A stretch of DNA of 64,000 nt. Source: Granulicatella sp041433555. GTDB taxonomy: Bacteria > Bacillota > Bacilli > Lactobacillales > Aerococcaceae. Each line of letters starts with the position of its first letter. The stretch's first letter is position 1. The notes under the pieces were generated by a model. It did no database searches. It was not told the origin of the DNA and saw only the letters and a list, made by a program, of their open reading frames with translations. The stretch covers positions 7,109-71,108 of the forward strand of contig NZ_JAPWBR010000009.1 of assembly GCF_041433555.1 (NCBI RefSeq), given 5' to 3'. The translations under genes were made by a program, and so were the position numbers. Shown one piece after another: positions 44,156 to 53,060 of this stretch.

Positions 44156-44561
44156 GATACTTAGCCTCCCCTAATTGAAAAACATAAGTGTACCTGCGAT
44201 TTCGTCCATCAAAAGTCACGGATGAGAACTGATTAACATTCCCACTATAGGGTTTAAAACCATACGTTTGAACAGAATAACTTTTCATCGTATCCGGAAA
44301 GCGAATCTTCTTATCCAATTCTCTAGCCCCATGACAATTTAATTCAACGATACCACCTGAGACCGTTACAAACGAACCTTGTCCCGTTGAAATAGCTGTA
44401 ATCTGCGCCGTATCCATCACTTGCTCAAACTCTCTTAGAAATACTTCTTCCTTCCAATTTACATAGGAATGACTAATCAAAGGCGGAGTAAGTATCAGTA
44501 AGAAGCAAGCAATGGCGAGCGCAATTAAGCATTCAACAAGCGTAAATGCTCTTTTTTTCAT
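44133..44561 (-). CDS. comGD: ComGD-like competence pseudopilin
   Basis: This 142-residue protein begins MKKRAFTLVECLIALAIACF, a prepilin-type methylation/cleavage site. The rest resembles GspH/ComGD minor pilins. It starts 8 bases after the comGC stop with little ribosome-binding site, so translation is probably coupled. Confidence 0.87.
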   Translation of the reverse strand: MKKRAFTLVECLIALAIACFLLILTPPLISHSYVNWKEEVFLREFEQVMDTAQITAISTGQGSFVTVSGGIVELNCHGARELDKKIRFPDTMKSYSVQTYGFKPYSGNVNQFSSVTFDGRNRRYTYVFQLGEAKYHVEITEK

Positions 44562-44569
44562 AATTAATG

Positions 44570-44869
44570 TTAATTATTTTCAACTGCAGTTTTATCTGCT
44601 TTGTTATAGGCATCTAGTTGGTTTTTATCAATATACTTTTGGTTAAGCAATTCATCCACTGTTGGAGCAGTATTTGTATTCTTATCCAACATATACGCTT
44701 GCTTTTGGTTCTCGATTATATGCACAATAGCAGCATCCGATTTTTTCTTTGCTTCTTCTCGTTGGTGTGCAATATTTGGAATAAGTAGCAGCATCATCAA
44801 GCCAATAATAAAGAGGCACACGAGTAATTCGATTAACGTGAAGCCTTTTTTCTTTGTTTTCATTTTCAT
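44570..44869 (-). CDS. comGC: ComGC major competence pseudopilin
   Basis: This 99-residue protein is the main pilin of the DNA-uptake pilus. The leader MKMKTKKKG precedes the FTLIELLVCLFIIG helix, with cleavage between Gly9 and Phe10 and Glu at +5. The start follows GGAGG located inside the end of comGB. The C-terminal segment is short and charged, as in other ComGC proteins. Confidence 0.95.
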   Translation of the reverse strand: MKMKTKKKGFTLIELLVCLFIIGLMMLLLIPNIAHQREEAKKKSDAAIVHIIENQKQAYMLDKNTNTAPTVDELLNQKYIDKNQLDAYNKADKTAVENN

Positions 44870-44870
44870 T

Positions 44871-45941
44871 TTAATTTCCTCCAATCATCGTTAGTGTCGG
44901 TAGTAATAAGATCAGATACATGGAAACGATGAGGAATCCAATCCCCATAAGTAGTAACGGTTGAATCCACTTGATTTTCTTTTCGATGCCTTGGGTAAAT
45001 TCGTCGAGCATTTGGTCGGCGTATACTTGTAGTTGCACGTCTAATTGCCTTGTCTTTTCTCCTTCTAATACCAGCCAGATAAACTCCTGCCGGAATAGCT
45101 TCATCTTCTCAAGCGCCGTAGAAAAAGATTCTCCTTGAATCAGCTGTTCTTCTAGTTTCTGCGCAATCATCTTCGACAATGCGCTTGTTCCTTCTTTTTT
45201 GAGTTCGGACACCATCGACAATAGCGACTGCCCATTTCCGAGAAAATACGAGAACTCTCGTGCATACAAAAACGTCACGTATTGCTGCGCACTCTTTCCA
45301 ATGACCGGCAGTGAAATCAACATGCGAAACTGATCATAGGTGCTCTTTCTCTTCCAATACAAGCGAACTGCAAAAATAATGATTAGGAGCACTATTAGAA
45401 ATCCTAACGCCAGCTGTGGTAAATTTTGAAACCCAAGCCATATCCAATAAAGGAAGCCAGACTGCTTGAGTTGTTCTTCTTGTACCATGCTGGAAAGTTG
45501 GTCGAGTAACAGCATTCGGATACAGAGCACCATCCCGATAACAAACGTAAAAAGAAACGCAGGATACATCATCATCTGCTGCATTTTCTTTTGTTGTTTT
45601 TGCTTCCTGGTTAAAAACTCTCCAATCGATGCACAAGCATTCTCGAAGCTACCAAACTGCATGGATAAATAAATTTGTGAGGTGTTCGTTTCTGAGTACC
45701 CGACCCGTTTCAAGCACTCATCAAACCGCCGCCCTTCTCCAAGCGTATCCCGCATTTGTTCGAGGTCTTTCTTCTCTCCTTCGAATAAATATTCTAGAAA
45801 TTTGAGCGCCTCATCCAAGCTGAACCCTTCCTGAAGTAAATGAGCAAGCTGAATGAGGAAGCGACTTTGAACAGGCCCCTTCCATTTCTTAGATAATTTG
45901 ATAGGTTTCGTAAGTTTTGTCCGTAATGTATCCCAATGCAT
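44871..45941 (-). CDS. comGB: ComGB competence pilus membrane platform protein
   Basis: This 356-residue protein belongs to the T2SS/T4P GspF family, with two F domains (FLIQLAHLLQEGFSLDEAL and FLYAREFSYFLGNGQSLL) and three to four membrane helices. It anchors the assembly ATPase ComGA. It overlaps comGA by 53 bases; the start follows GAGGAAGG, and no later Met would keep the first domain. Confidence 0.94.
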   Translation of the reverse strand: MHWDTLRTKLTKPIKLSKKWKGPVQSRFLIQLAHLLQEGFSLDEALKFLEYLFEGEKKDLEQMRDTLGEGRRFDECLKRVGYSETNTSQIYLSMQFGSFENACASIGEFLTRKQKQQKKMQQMMMYPAFLFTFVIGMVLCIRMLLLDQLSSMVQEEQLKQSGFLYWIWLGFQNLPQLALGFLIVLLIIIFAVRLYWKRKSTYDQFRMLISLPVIGKSAQQYVTFLYAREFSYFLGNGQSLLSMVSELKKEGTSALSKMIAQKLEEQLIQGESFSTALEKMKLFRQEFIWLVLEGEKTRQLDVQLQVYADQMLDEFTQGIEKKIKWIQPLLLMGIGFLIVSMYLILLLPTLTMIGGN

Positions 45942-46959
45942 AAGCCTTCCTCAATACCTTATTAAAAGGATGTACTCTTTCTTCATCAGTCCCGAATTGA
46001 TTCGTTTTAAAGAAATGCGCTAACTTCTCATGAGTTTCAATTTCAAAAATCGTTCCTCGCTTTTCTCCGTTTGTTAAATGATTACAATGAAGTTCACATT
46101 CCTTACCACATAGTCCACAATACCGAGGGAGAAGGCGTTGTGAACAAATCGCGATAATGGTTTGCTCGAGCATTGTCTTACTAACTCCCAGTTCCAAGAG
46201 CCTTGCTACCACTCCATTACAGTCTTTGGCGTGAACGGTCGCTAGAATTAAGTGCCCTGTTAAGGCTGCACGTATCGCCATCTTTGCCGTCATTTCGTCT
46301 CGGATTTCACCGATGAGTAAAATGTCTGGGTGATGACGCAGGCAACTCTTAATGAGTAATTCGTACGTAATTCCAGCCTTCTCGTTAATCTCCGTCTGTA
46401 AAAACATCGGCTCATGATACTCCACTGGGTCTTCCATCGTAATCACTTGAAGCGTCTTTTCTTGCATACGTCCTCTGAGCAAAGCATACATCGTACTCGT
46501 CTTCCCAGAACTGACCGGTCCGGAAAATAAAATCAATCCGCTTTTATAGCGTAGGAATTGTTGTAAGAGCGCCCAGTCCTTTGGGAAATAAGTCATCGAC
46601 CGAATCGACGCCTTTTCTTTTTTAGACCGATGCAAGAGCCGGATAACCATGGATTCCTTCTGCTTAAAATTCGTAATCACTGATAATCTCAGTTCAATCA
46701 TCTGGTCCTTTGAAATCTCAAAAGTTAAGGAACCACTCTGCGGTCTTCGTCTCTCTCCGACATCCATTCCCGCTTGATACTTTAAGTACGAAATAAATTG
46801 CAAAGCTACTTCATCTGAAATTCTTCTCAACTCTTTTAACCCATTGACATCTCTTAAATAAAATACATACTCCTCTCCAACCGGTAATAAATGAATATCA
46901 TCTAATTGGTGTTTAATGGCTTGCGTGAACACTTCCGTTGCTAATTCATTCATTTCCAT
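45889..46959 (-). CDS. comGA: ComGA competence pilus assembly ATPase
   Basis: This 356-residue secretion ATPase drives assembly of the transformation pilus. It shows Walker A SGPVSSGKTST, the Asp-box TMEDPVEYHEP, Walker B DILLIGEIRD and the His box TVHAKD. A C4 zinc cluster lies in CSQRLLPRYCGLCGKEC. It heads the seven-gene comG operon (GA to GG), all intact and overlapping or nearly so, so the strain is probably equipped for natural transformation. I found no clear ComK box or ComX/cin box upstream. Confidence 0.95.
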   Translation of the reverse strand: MEMNELATEVFTQAIKHQLDDIHLLPVGEEYVFYLRDVNGLKELRRISDEVALQFISYLKYQAGMDVGERRRPQSGSLTFEISKDQMIELRLSVITNFKQKESMVIRLLHRSKKEKASIRSMTYFPKDWALLQQFLRYKSGLILFSGPVSSGKTSTMYALLRGRMQEKTLQVITMEDPVEYHEPMFLQTEINEKAGITYELLIKSCLRHHPDILLIGEIRDEMTAKMAIRAALTGHLILATVHAKDCNGVVARLLELGVSKTMLEQTIIAICSQRLLPRYCGLCGKECELHCNHLTNGEKRGTIFEIETHEKLAHFFKTNQFGTDEERVHPFNKVLRKAYALGYITDKTYETYQII

Positions 46960-47030
46960 CGTTCTTCCCCCACTCTTTGACTAGTCATAAAGAACTACGA
47001 TAAAAAATGAAAAGGAGTCTTTTGGACAAC

Positions 47031-47064
47031 AAAAAAACGCTGAAGAAAATCTCTTCAACGTTTT
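47031..47064 (-). terminator. Terminator after the VanZ-like gene
   Basis: AACGTTGAAGA/TCTTCAGCGTT hairpin with T7 on the minus strand. Confidence 0.83.
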
Positions 47065-47071
47065 AAGTTTA

Positions 47072-47554
47072 TTATCTAATTTTTTTCAAGGTTCCTAGCC
47101 CTACACCCACTGCAGCACCTACAGCATCTACAAAGACATCTTGGATGAGCGGTGTACGTCCTGGAGTGACTCCTTGGTGGAATTCATCGGTCATCGCATA
47201 TAGCACTGCAATAAAGAATGCCAAGAACTGCGGCCATCCTTTTTTACGAACGTGAACACTTAACCCTCTCGTCCATTGATATCCAATGAAGAAGTAAGCT
47301 AAGAAATGAGCGGCTTTACGAATAAAAAATTCGATAAACTGCGCATATCCTAAAGAAGGAATACTGATGGTTTGTCCTGCATATTCAAATTTGATTTTGG
47401 ATAATAATTCCGAAAAAGGTTGCATCGGCAGTCCTTTTTGAATCGTAGATACAAGTGACTGATCCTTGTAAGGCATACTTGAACTAATAAAAATTAAAAC
47501 CATGACTGCAATCGCTAGTGTAATCGCAATGGTTGCTTTTGTTTTCTTGGACAT
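47072..47554 (-). CDS. VanZ-like membrane protein
   Basis: This 160-residue protein has about four helices and the VanZ-family signature RKAAHFLAYFFIG and DEFHQGVTPGRTPLIQDVFVD. VanZ homologues are linked to teicoplanin tolerance in vanA clusters, but most chromosomal copies have no known role. The gene stands alone with its own terminator, upstream of and divergent from the M32-like gene at 47729. Confidence 0.88.
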   Translation of the reverse strand: MSKKTKATIAITLAIAVMVLIFISSSMPYKDQSLVSTIQKGLPMQPFSELLSKIKFEYAGQTISIPSLGYAQFIEFFIRKAAHFLAYFFIGYQWTRGLSVHVRKKGWPQFLAFFIAVLYAMTDEFHQGVTPGRTPLIQDVFVDAVGAAVGVGLGTLKKIR

Positions 47555-47662
47555 GAAACCTCTCCTTCCTCGTTAACTTTCTTTATTATGGTCAACTCTA
47601 CAAGTTTAGTCAAGCGTCTTTCCTATTTCTTAAATTCCATAAAAAATAGATAAAAATGTATA

Positions 47663-47700
47663 TTGACGCATCTTTATGAAAGCGTTACAATTAATGTAAC
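47663..47700 (+). promoter_or_regulatory. Promoter of the M32-like gene with operator-like palindrome
   Basis: TTGACG (47663-47668), 17-bp spacer and TACAAT (47686-47691). The perfect inverted repeat GTTACA-N5-TGTAAC (47684-47700) covers the -10 box, so a repressor site is likely. Confidence 0.65.
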
Positions 47701-47728
47701 AAATACATTATTGGGAGAGTGTATTATA

Positions 47729-49189
47729 ATGGAACGCTATACTCAAGATTTAAGCTTATTGGTCAAACAGATTCAGCTGCTTGAGGAACAACAGCAGCAA
47801 CAGAATTACTACAACAATCTCTTCAGCCAGAATCCAAATCCGTACAACAAGTCTTTTGAAGAGATTATCGAATACTTGCTCGGCACTTCCGAGTCCACTT
47901 TCTTAATCCACCACTTTGAAGATTTCCCGCAAGCCCTGTCCTATGACCAGCAGAAAGAATTCCAGAAGCTGCGTCGCTATTATTTGCGTCATCAAAACGC
48001 CCTACGCTGTTTCAACAAACCGTTTTCCGAAGAATGCCACGCGCTGACCTCGCTGTGGATTAAAGGCATGCGCGGCGACAGCATCATCGATCTCATTCCT
48101 CATCTCGATAGCTTGAGAGATTATTTCCACTTACATTACCAGAAACTCCTCAACCAACCTACCGTCTCCTACAAAGACGTTTTAGCCTTCTCGTTTGGCC
48201 CACAAATTACTGAGTTCTATTACACGCTCATCAAGGAGAGCAAAGATTCTTTCTTGCGCCTTTATAATGATTACCTAGAGTCATTCCCGCAAACGTATAT
48301 TCCTGTGCACTATTTACATTTATCAAAAGAAGAGACGCTGCTCGTTTTAGAGGAGCTGATTACTCTTGCGTCTTCCGTTTTGCCAAAACAAGACTTCTAC
48401 ATTAACTTTGGTCCAAATCCATTTCCTAGTCATTTCCATAATGAACAGACAACTTACTTAAACTTGGGTGTATTCACTGATTTTATGACTGCGCTGCATC
48501 AATGCTTAAAGCAACTCGGCAAAGTCTTTCTTCAGGAATACACCCATTCTTTTGTGATTATGCAAAAATCCGATTTCGAACAGCTTCACTTGCACCATTC
48601 TATTTTAGAATTTTGTACACTTCTACCGATTTTATCCCAAACGATTTCCAAAACCATTATTAAAACCATTTATCCGGATAAACTAACTGACGAGAAGTTT
48701 GTAAATCAAATTCAAGAAGAGTTGCTATATCACTATTTTAGAACGAATAAGTTAAACAACAGCATCGAGAGTCCACAGCCTTTGCAAGAAATTCTCAAAT
48801 GCTACATCGAAATGGAAATCGAGGAAGACTGGTTCAATGGTGCCTTCCCATCCATTGAACTCTCGCACGAGTGGAATGTCCGCTCTAATGAGTGCTTGCA
48901 TAAAGTTCCTTCGACGCATATGGATGGGCTACTTCGTCATATTCACTGGACTAAAGGCGAACTCGGAAATGCCTTTGGTAAATTACTAGGCCTCTTCTCC
49001 ATCTTCTGCAGCGGTCTGCCAAAAGAACCATATGATCATCCATTCTCCGAATTTCTCGAGCACTTCTCATCAGATCAACTGCGCAGATGGCATCCAACCT
49101 ATCAATTAATCGAGCACTTGCGGATGAATCCTGAATCGACGAAATGTTGCTGGGTGTTCTTTAAGCAAAAGCTGAATGAATTCAAATAA
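47729..49189 (+). CDS. Degenerate M32 carboxypeptidase homologue, probably non-catalytic
   Basis: This 486-residue protein resembles M32 (Taq-type) carboxypeptidases over its whole length. The clearest block is residues 382-413: WN, then DGLLRHIHWTKGELG, matching the family pattern WN...GVLQDIHWSGGSFG. An EMEIEEDWFNG segment precedes it. Upstream, NFGPNPF (226-232) matches the family's HPF region. The HEXXH zinc motif is missing: the aligned stretch reads HQCLK (257-261), and the HESQS motif reads HHSIL (289-293). Peptidase activity is therefore unlikely. The N terminus has a glutamine run. The start follows GGGAGAG. This remote-homology call is from reading the sequence and needs a profile search. 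Confidence 0.65.
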   Translation: MERYTQDLSLLVKQIQLLEEQQQQQNYYNNLFSQNPNPYNKSFEEIIEYLLGTSESTFLIHHFEDFPQALSYDQQKEFQKLRRYYLRHQNALRCFNKPFSEECHALTSLWIKGMRGDSIIDLIPHLDSLRDYFHLHYQKLLNQPTVSYKDVLAFSFGPQITEFYYTLIKESKDSFLRLYNDYLESFPQTYIPVHYLHLSKEETLLVLEELITLASSVLPKQDFYINFGPNPFPSHFHNEQTTYLNLGVFTDFMTALHQCLKQLGKVFLQEYTHSFVIMQKSDFEQLHLHHSILEFCTLLPILSQTISKTIIKTIYPDKLTDEKFVNQIQEELLYHYFRTNKLNNSIESPQPLQEILKCYIEMEIEEDWFNGAFPSIELSHEWNVRSNECLHKVPSTHMDGLLRHIHWTKGELGNAFGKLLGLFSIFCSGLPKEPYDHPFSEFLEHFSSDQLRRWHPTYQLIEHLRMNPESTKCCWVFFKQKLNEFK

Positions 49190-49194
49190 GTCAA

Positions 49195-49263
49195 AATTAT
49201 CATATATGATAATTATCTTTTATGAGCATTACCAAATATGGTAATTACCATATTTGGTAATGC
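49195..49263. repeat. Two adjacent perfect palindromes
   Basis: AATTATCATATATGATAATT (20 bp) is followed by a perfect 38-bp palindrome at 49226-49263 whose half is GCATTACCAAATATGGTAA. The larger one contains two copies of TTACCA-N4-TGGTAA. They lie between convergent genes and lack a T run, so they are not ordinary terminators. They could be operators, recombination sites or cruciforms. Confidence 0.7.
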
Positions 49264-49269
49264 CAACCT

Positions 49270-49309
49270 AAAAAAGATCCCATCAACAAATTTTGCTGAT
49301 GGGGTCTTC
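49270..49309. terminator. Terminator between convergent genes
   Basis: GACCCCATCAGC and TGATGGGATC arms with a minus-strand T6; it ends the ohr-GNAT transcript. Confidence 0.83.
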
Positions 49310-49312
49310 ACT

Positions 49313-49873
49313 TTATAATTCTGTAAATTGATCTGGCCGTTTTGTTGGAATCGTTGTAGCTCCGTGTTTTTGAAGCCATACAATATCGTACCAACGATTG
49401 AATTTGCAGCCACATTTTTTGAAGTGTCCGCATTCTTCAAAGCCTAAATATATATGATAGTTTACACTATTCATCGTTAAGTACTCATCTTCGACTTCAG
49501 GAACGGCTACACAAGCATAAATGTTTTGATAGCCTAACTCTAGTAATTTTTCTTCTAAAGCGGCATATAACAGTTTACCATAGCCTTTTCTTTGATGATT
49601 TAAGCTAATATAAATACTAACTTCGGTCGACCAATCAAAGGCGGCACGTGCTGAGAATCGTCCAGCATACGCATATCCGACGACTTCTCCGTCCTCTTCT
49701 AACACCAGATACGGAAAGTTCTCTAATGTTTTCTGGATACGTCCTTCAAACTCTTCCACGCTAGGGACCACTTCTTCAAAGGTGATAGCTGTCGTTTCTA
49801 CATAGGGGGCATAAATGGCTTGAATAGATGTTGCATCTTCTACTGTTGCTACTCTTAACAATACATTACTCAT
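49313..49873 (-). CDS. GNAT acetyltransferase, phosphinothricin acetyltransferase-like
   Basis: This 186-residue GNAT protein has the PAT-like layout: VATVEDATSIQAIYAPYV at the N terminus, GYAYAGRFSARAAFDWSTEVSIYI, the acetyl-CoA loop NHQRKGYGKLL and GFEECGHFKKCGCKFNRWYD at the end. PAT-like enzymes acetylate small amines such as phosphinothricin or methionine derivatives; the actual substrate is unknown. It overlaps the upstream ohr gene by 8 bases, so the two are co-expressed. Confidence 0.87.
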   Translation of the reverse strand: MSNVLLRVATVEDATSIQAIYAPYVETTAITFEEVVPSVEEFEGRIQKTLENFPYLVLEEDGEVVGYAYAGRFSARAAFDWSTEVSIYISLNHQRKGYGKLLYAALEEKLLELGYQNIYACVAVPEVEDEYLTMNSVNYHIYLGFEECGHFKKCGCKFNRWYDIVWLQKHGATTIPTKRPDQFTEL

Positions 49874-50294
49874 TGGCTGTTGAAAGTTCCACGGGAGGAA
49901 CTGTAACTCCTTTTAATAATTTATGAACGGGGCATTGACGCTCTGCTGCCTCTAGAATTTCGCGGGCTAATGCTTCGTCTCTACCTGGCATCGCAACAAA
50001 AACGGATGGATGGAATAGATAGCCTTCTCCCTCTGAATCCAATGTCAAATCAATCTTCACTTCTACCTTGCTCTTATGCTCTAATTTCATGCGTTTTTCT
50101 ACAAATTCAATCGAAGCATTTAAGCAAGTGGCATAGGCTAAGGCAAATAATTGTTCTGGGTTCGTCCCAGCTTCTGCACTTCTTGGCGAAGAAATCTGTG
50201 TGCTAAAGTCTTTGTCTCCATTTCCTTTAGTGTACGCTACACCTGTTAGTCCGTCTTCGTTAACGGCCGTTGTTGTATATAAAATTTTCTCCAT
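49866..50294 (-). CDS. Organic hydroperoxide resistance protein, Ohr/OsmC family
   Basis: This 142-residue thiol peroxidase reduces organic hydroperoxides. Both redox cysteines are present: Cys57 in ALAYATCLNAS and Cys121 in AERQCPVHKLLKG. The N-terminal TTTAVNEDGLTGVAYTKG and GTNPEQLFA favour the Ohr branch. A TG-extended TATTCT precedes it. It shares a transcript with the GNAT gene. No OhrR regulator is adjacent. Confidence 0.93.
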   Translation of the reverse strand: MEKILYTTTAVNEDGLTGVAYTKGNGDKDFSTQISSPRSAEAGTNPEQLFALAYATCLNASIEFVEKRMKLEHKSKVEVKIDLTLDSEGEGYLFHPSVFVAMPGRDEALAREILEAAERQCPVHKLLKGVTVPPVELSTANE

Positions 50295-50340
50295 GCTCTC
50301 ACCTCATGCAAGTTTCTTCTTGTAGAATAGCACATTCCTA

Positions 50341-50382
50341 AAAACAAAAGCTATCCTAACAAACTGTTAAGATAGCTCTTTT
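50341..50382 (-). terminator. mgtA terminator
   Basis: AGCTATCTTAACA and TGTTAGGATAGCT arms; T-rich minus-strand tail, just after the stop codon. Confidence 0.8.
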
Positions 50383-50386
50383 TGCA

Positions 50387-53044
50387 TTATAGCCATTCAT
50401 TATATTTTTTAATATACGCTTTTTTAACAATCGTTACTAAGAACATGTATCCTGCAATAATAAGAATTAATGCGAGGAAGTATAGTCCGTTTAGCGGTGC
50501 TAGTTTTAATGGTCCTGCTAGTGGTGTGTAAGGAAGAACCGTTACAACAAATAAAGCGAATAAAGATGTCACTAGCAATGAGAACGCTGGTTTAGATTGA
50601 ACGAATGGTAATTTTGGTGAACGTAACATATAAATAACCATCGTTTGTGACCACATAGATTCAATAAACCAACCTGTTTGGAAGACCATCAAAAAGAATG
50701 CTGGATTCGTAGACGATGCATAACTGCTTCCAGTAATCATTGGTGCAATTCCAAAGAACATCACTGCAAAGGTAATGATGTCAAAGATGGAACTGGTTGG
50801 TCCAAACCAAGCCATGAATCGTGTGATGGAACTTGCTGTCCATGCGCGTGGTTGTTTTAAGAAGTCAGCATCTACATTATCAAATGGCAATGCCACACAG
50901 CTTAAATCATAGATTAAGTTCAATACGATTAAGTGCACTGGAGCCATTGGAAGGAATGGTAGGAAAATACTTGCGAATAATACTGAGAAGATATTCCCGA
51001 AGTTTGATGAAACGGTCATCTTAATGTATTTTGTCATATTCGCATAGACTTTACGACCTTCAATCAATCCTTTTTCAAGAACGAGTAAGTCCTTATCTAA
51101 TAAAACGACATCTGCCACTTCTTTGGCAATATCCACGGCACTGTCCACAGAAATTCCAACGTCGGCCACTTTTAGGGATGGCGCATCATTGATACCGTCG
51201 CCCATGTAACCAATCTTGTGTCCTTTTGCTTTTAGTAAATGAATAATGCGTGCCTTTTGTTCTGGAGATAGTTTTGCAAAAATGGTTGTTTCTTCAGCAA
51301 CTGCTGCTAATTCTTCATCGCTCATATCTTCAATTTCTGTACCAAGTAAGACTTTATCTACTGGTAGCCCTACTTTTTCACAGACCGTTAGAGTTACTTT
51401 TTCATTGTCCCCTGTAAGAATCTTCGTCGTTACCCCATGTTCTTTCAACGCTTGAATCGCTGGAGCTGCAGAAGGTTTTGGTGGATCAAGGAAGGCTAAG
51501 TAACCCATTAGAATCATATTTGATTCATCTTCAACCGTGAAAGCATGGTGAGTATCTTGATATTTCTTTTGGCTCACACCAAGGACGCGAAGCCCTTGTT
51601 CGTTTAAGCCGCTCACTGCTTCTAGGATAGATTCGCGAATTTCATCCGTAATTGGGTGAACTACATCTCCGTCTTTTACATGTGTAGAGATGCTAAGCAT
51701 TTCTTCGAGGGCCCCTTTTGTTACGAGCACTGCTTCATCGTCTTCTTTCACGATAACGCTCATACGACGACGTTCGAAGTCAAATGGCAACTCATCAATC
51801 TTTTGGTAGCGTGTTGCTAAATTTTGTAAATCTTCGTGTTCGTCGGCTTCTTTTTCTGTACGTGTAATGATAGCACGGTCTAATAAGTTTTTAAGTCCTG
51901 TTTGGAAGTAGCTGTTTAAATACGCAATTTTTAATACGCCCATATCTAGATTTGCATGAATATCTAATGGGTATTCAAGAATAATTTCATCTTGCGTTAA
52001 TGTACCTGTTTTATCAGTACATAAAATGTCGATAGCCCCTAAATCTTGAATCGCGTTTAATTTTTTAATAATGACTTTTTCTTTGGCCATGATAACTGCC
52101 CCTTTTGCAAGGCTGGCTGTAATAATCATTGGCAACATTTCTGGAGTTAATCCCACGGCAACACTTAAGGCAAATACCCCTGCTTCTAACCAGTCACCGT
52201 CTGTTAATCCATTAATCAAGAATACAACTGGCACTAGTACAAGCATTAAACGAATCAATAGCCATGAGATTTTATTCATTTCTTTTTCGAAACTCGTTTG
52301 TTCTTCGAAAGTATTAAGTGTTTTTTCGATACGACCAATCATCGTATCATTCCCTGTTACTAAAATAACTGCTAAAGCACTACCGCTGACAACGTTTGAA
52401 CCCATAAACACAAATCGTTCGCTCTCGAGTGCTTGTTTTTTCTTTTCTTCTTCATCTGGAACCCAAATTGATTTTTTCTCAACAGATTCACTTTCACCAG
52501 TCAAGCTGGATTGTTGGATAAAGAAGTCACGTGTTTCTATTAATAATGCATCCGCTGGCAACATGTCCCCAGCGCTTAATTTAATAATATCTCCGACTAC
52601 TAAATCTTCAATCGGAACTTCCATCTGTTCACCATCACGAATAACCGTTGCTGTATTGACGATTAGACTAGATAAGTTACTAGCCGCCTTGTCACTTTTC
52701 ATTTCTTGAACAAAACGAATAGCTCCTGATACAGCCACAAGTACCACAATAATGATGGAAGTCGTTGGGTCTGCTTCACCTGGTTTTGCAAGAATCACGT
52801 TCGTGAATAATGAGACAACCGCAATCACTAGTAAAATTACCGTAAATGGATTGATAATAGACTCATAAATCTTTTTCCAAATTGAATCTTCTTTAGCCTT
52901 TGTAATTTTGTTTTCTCCATAGGTTTCACGTAGTGTTTCTACTTGTTCTTCAGTGAGTCCTTTTACAGATGTGCCTAATGCTTCTAGGACCTCTGCCATT
53001 GGATTCATCAATGCTAAGTCGATTCTTTCTTTTGCTGTTTTCAT
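50387..53044 (-). CDS. mgtA: Magnesium-importing P-type ATPase MgtA
   Basis: This 885-residue P3B ATPase imports Mg2+ across the membrane. It has TGES in the actuator domain (182-185), the phosphorylated Asp344 in CTDKTGTLT, MGDGINDAPSL in the hinge, and about ten helices, including the PEMLPMIITASLAKG segment typical of MgtA/MgtB. I set the start at 53044, after GAGGTGA. In-frame ATGs at 53089 and 53212 exist; the latter lies inside the leader terminator. The gene is controlled by an M-box riboswitch and terminator and is preceded by a short upstream ORF at 53061-53144. Confidence 0.93.
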   Translation of the reverse strand: MKTAKERIDLALMNPMAEVLEALGTSVKGLTEEQVETLRETYGENKITKAKEDSIWKKIYESIINPFTVILLVIAVVSLFTNVILAKPGEADPTTSIIIVVLVAVSGAIRFVQEMKSDKAASNLSSLIVNTATVIRDGEQMEVPIEDLVVGDIIKLSAGDMLPADALLIETRDFFIQQSSLTGESESVEKKSIWVPDEEEKKKQALESERFVFMGSNVVSGSALAVILVTGNDTMIGRIEKTLNTFEEQTSFEKEMNKISWLLIRLMLVLVPVVFLINGLTDGDWLEAGVFALSVAVGLTPEMLPMIITASLAKGAVIMAKEKVIIKKLNAIQDLGAIDILCTDKTGTLTQDEIILEYPLDIHANLDMGVLKIAYLNSYFQTGLKNLLDRAIITRTEKEADEHEDLQNLATRYQKIDELPFDFERRRMSVIVKEDDEAVLVTKGALEEMLSISTHVKDGDVVHPITDEIRESILEAVSGLNEQGLRVLGVSQKKYQDTHHAFTVEDESNMILMGYLAFLDPPKPSAAPAIQALKEHGVTTKILTGDNEKVTLTVCEKVGLPVDKVLLGTEIEDMSDEELAAVAEETTIFAKLSPEQKARIIHLLKAKGHKIGYMGDGINDAPSLKVADVGISVDSAVDIAKEVADVVLLDKDLLVLEKGLIEGRKVYANMTKYIKMTVSSNFGNIFSVLFASIFLPFLPMAPVHLIVLNLIYDLSCVALPFDNVDADFLKQPRAWTASSITRFMAWFGPTSSIFDIITFAVMFFGIAPMITGSSYASSTNPAFFLMVFQTGWFIESMWSQTMVIYMLRSPKLPFVQSKPAFSLLVTSLFALFVVTVLPYTPLAGPLKLAPLNGLYFLALILIIAGYMFLVTIVKKAYIKKYNEWL

Positions 53045-53060
53045 AGTCTTCACCTCGTTT

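Noticed and set aside
46985..47030. ComK box upstream of comGA
   Set aside because: AAAA and TTTT are spaced by six bases rather than five, and only one half-pair is present.
49213..49440. 75-codon minus-strand ORF overlapping the GNAT gene
   Set aside because: It is an out-of-frame shadow of the GNAT gene, running through the terminator and palindromes, with no ribosome-binding site.
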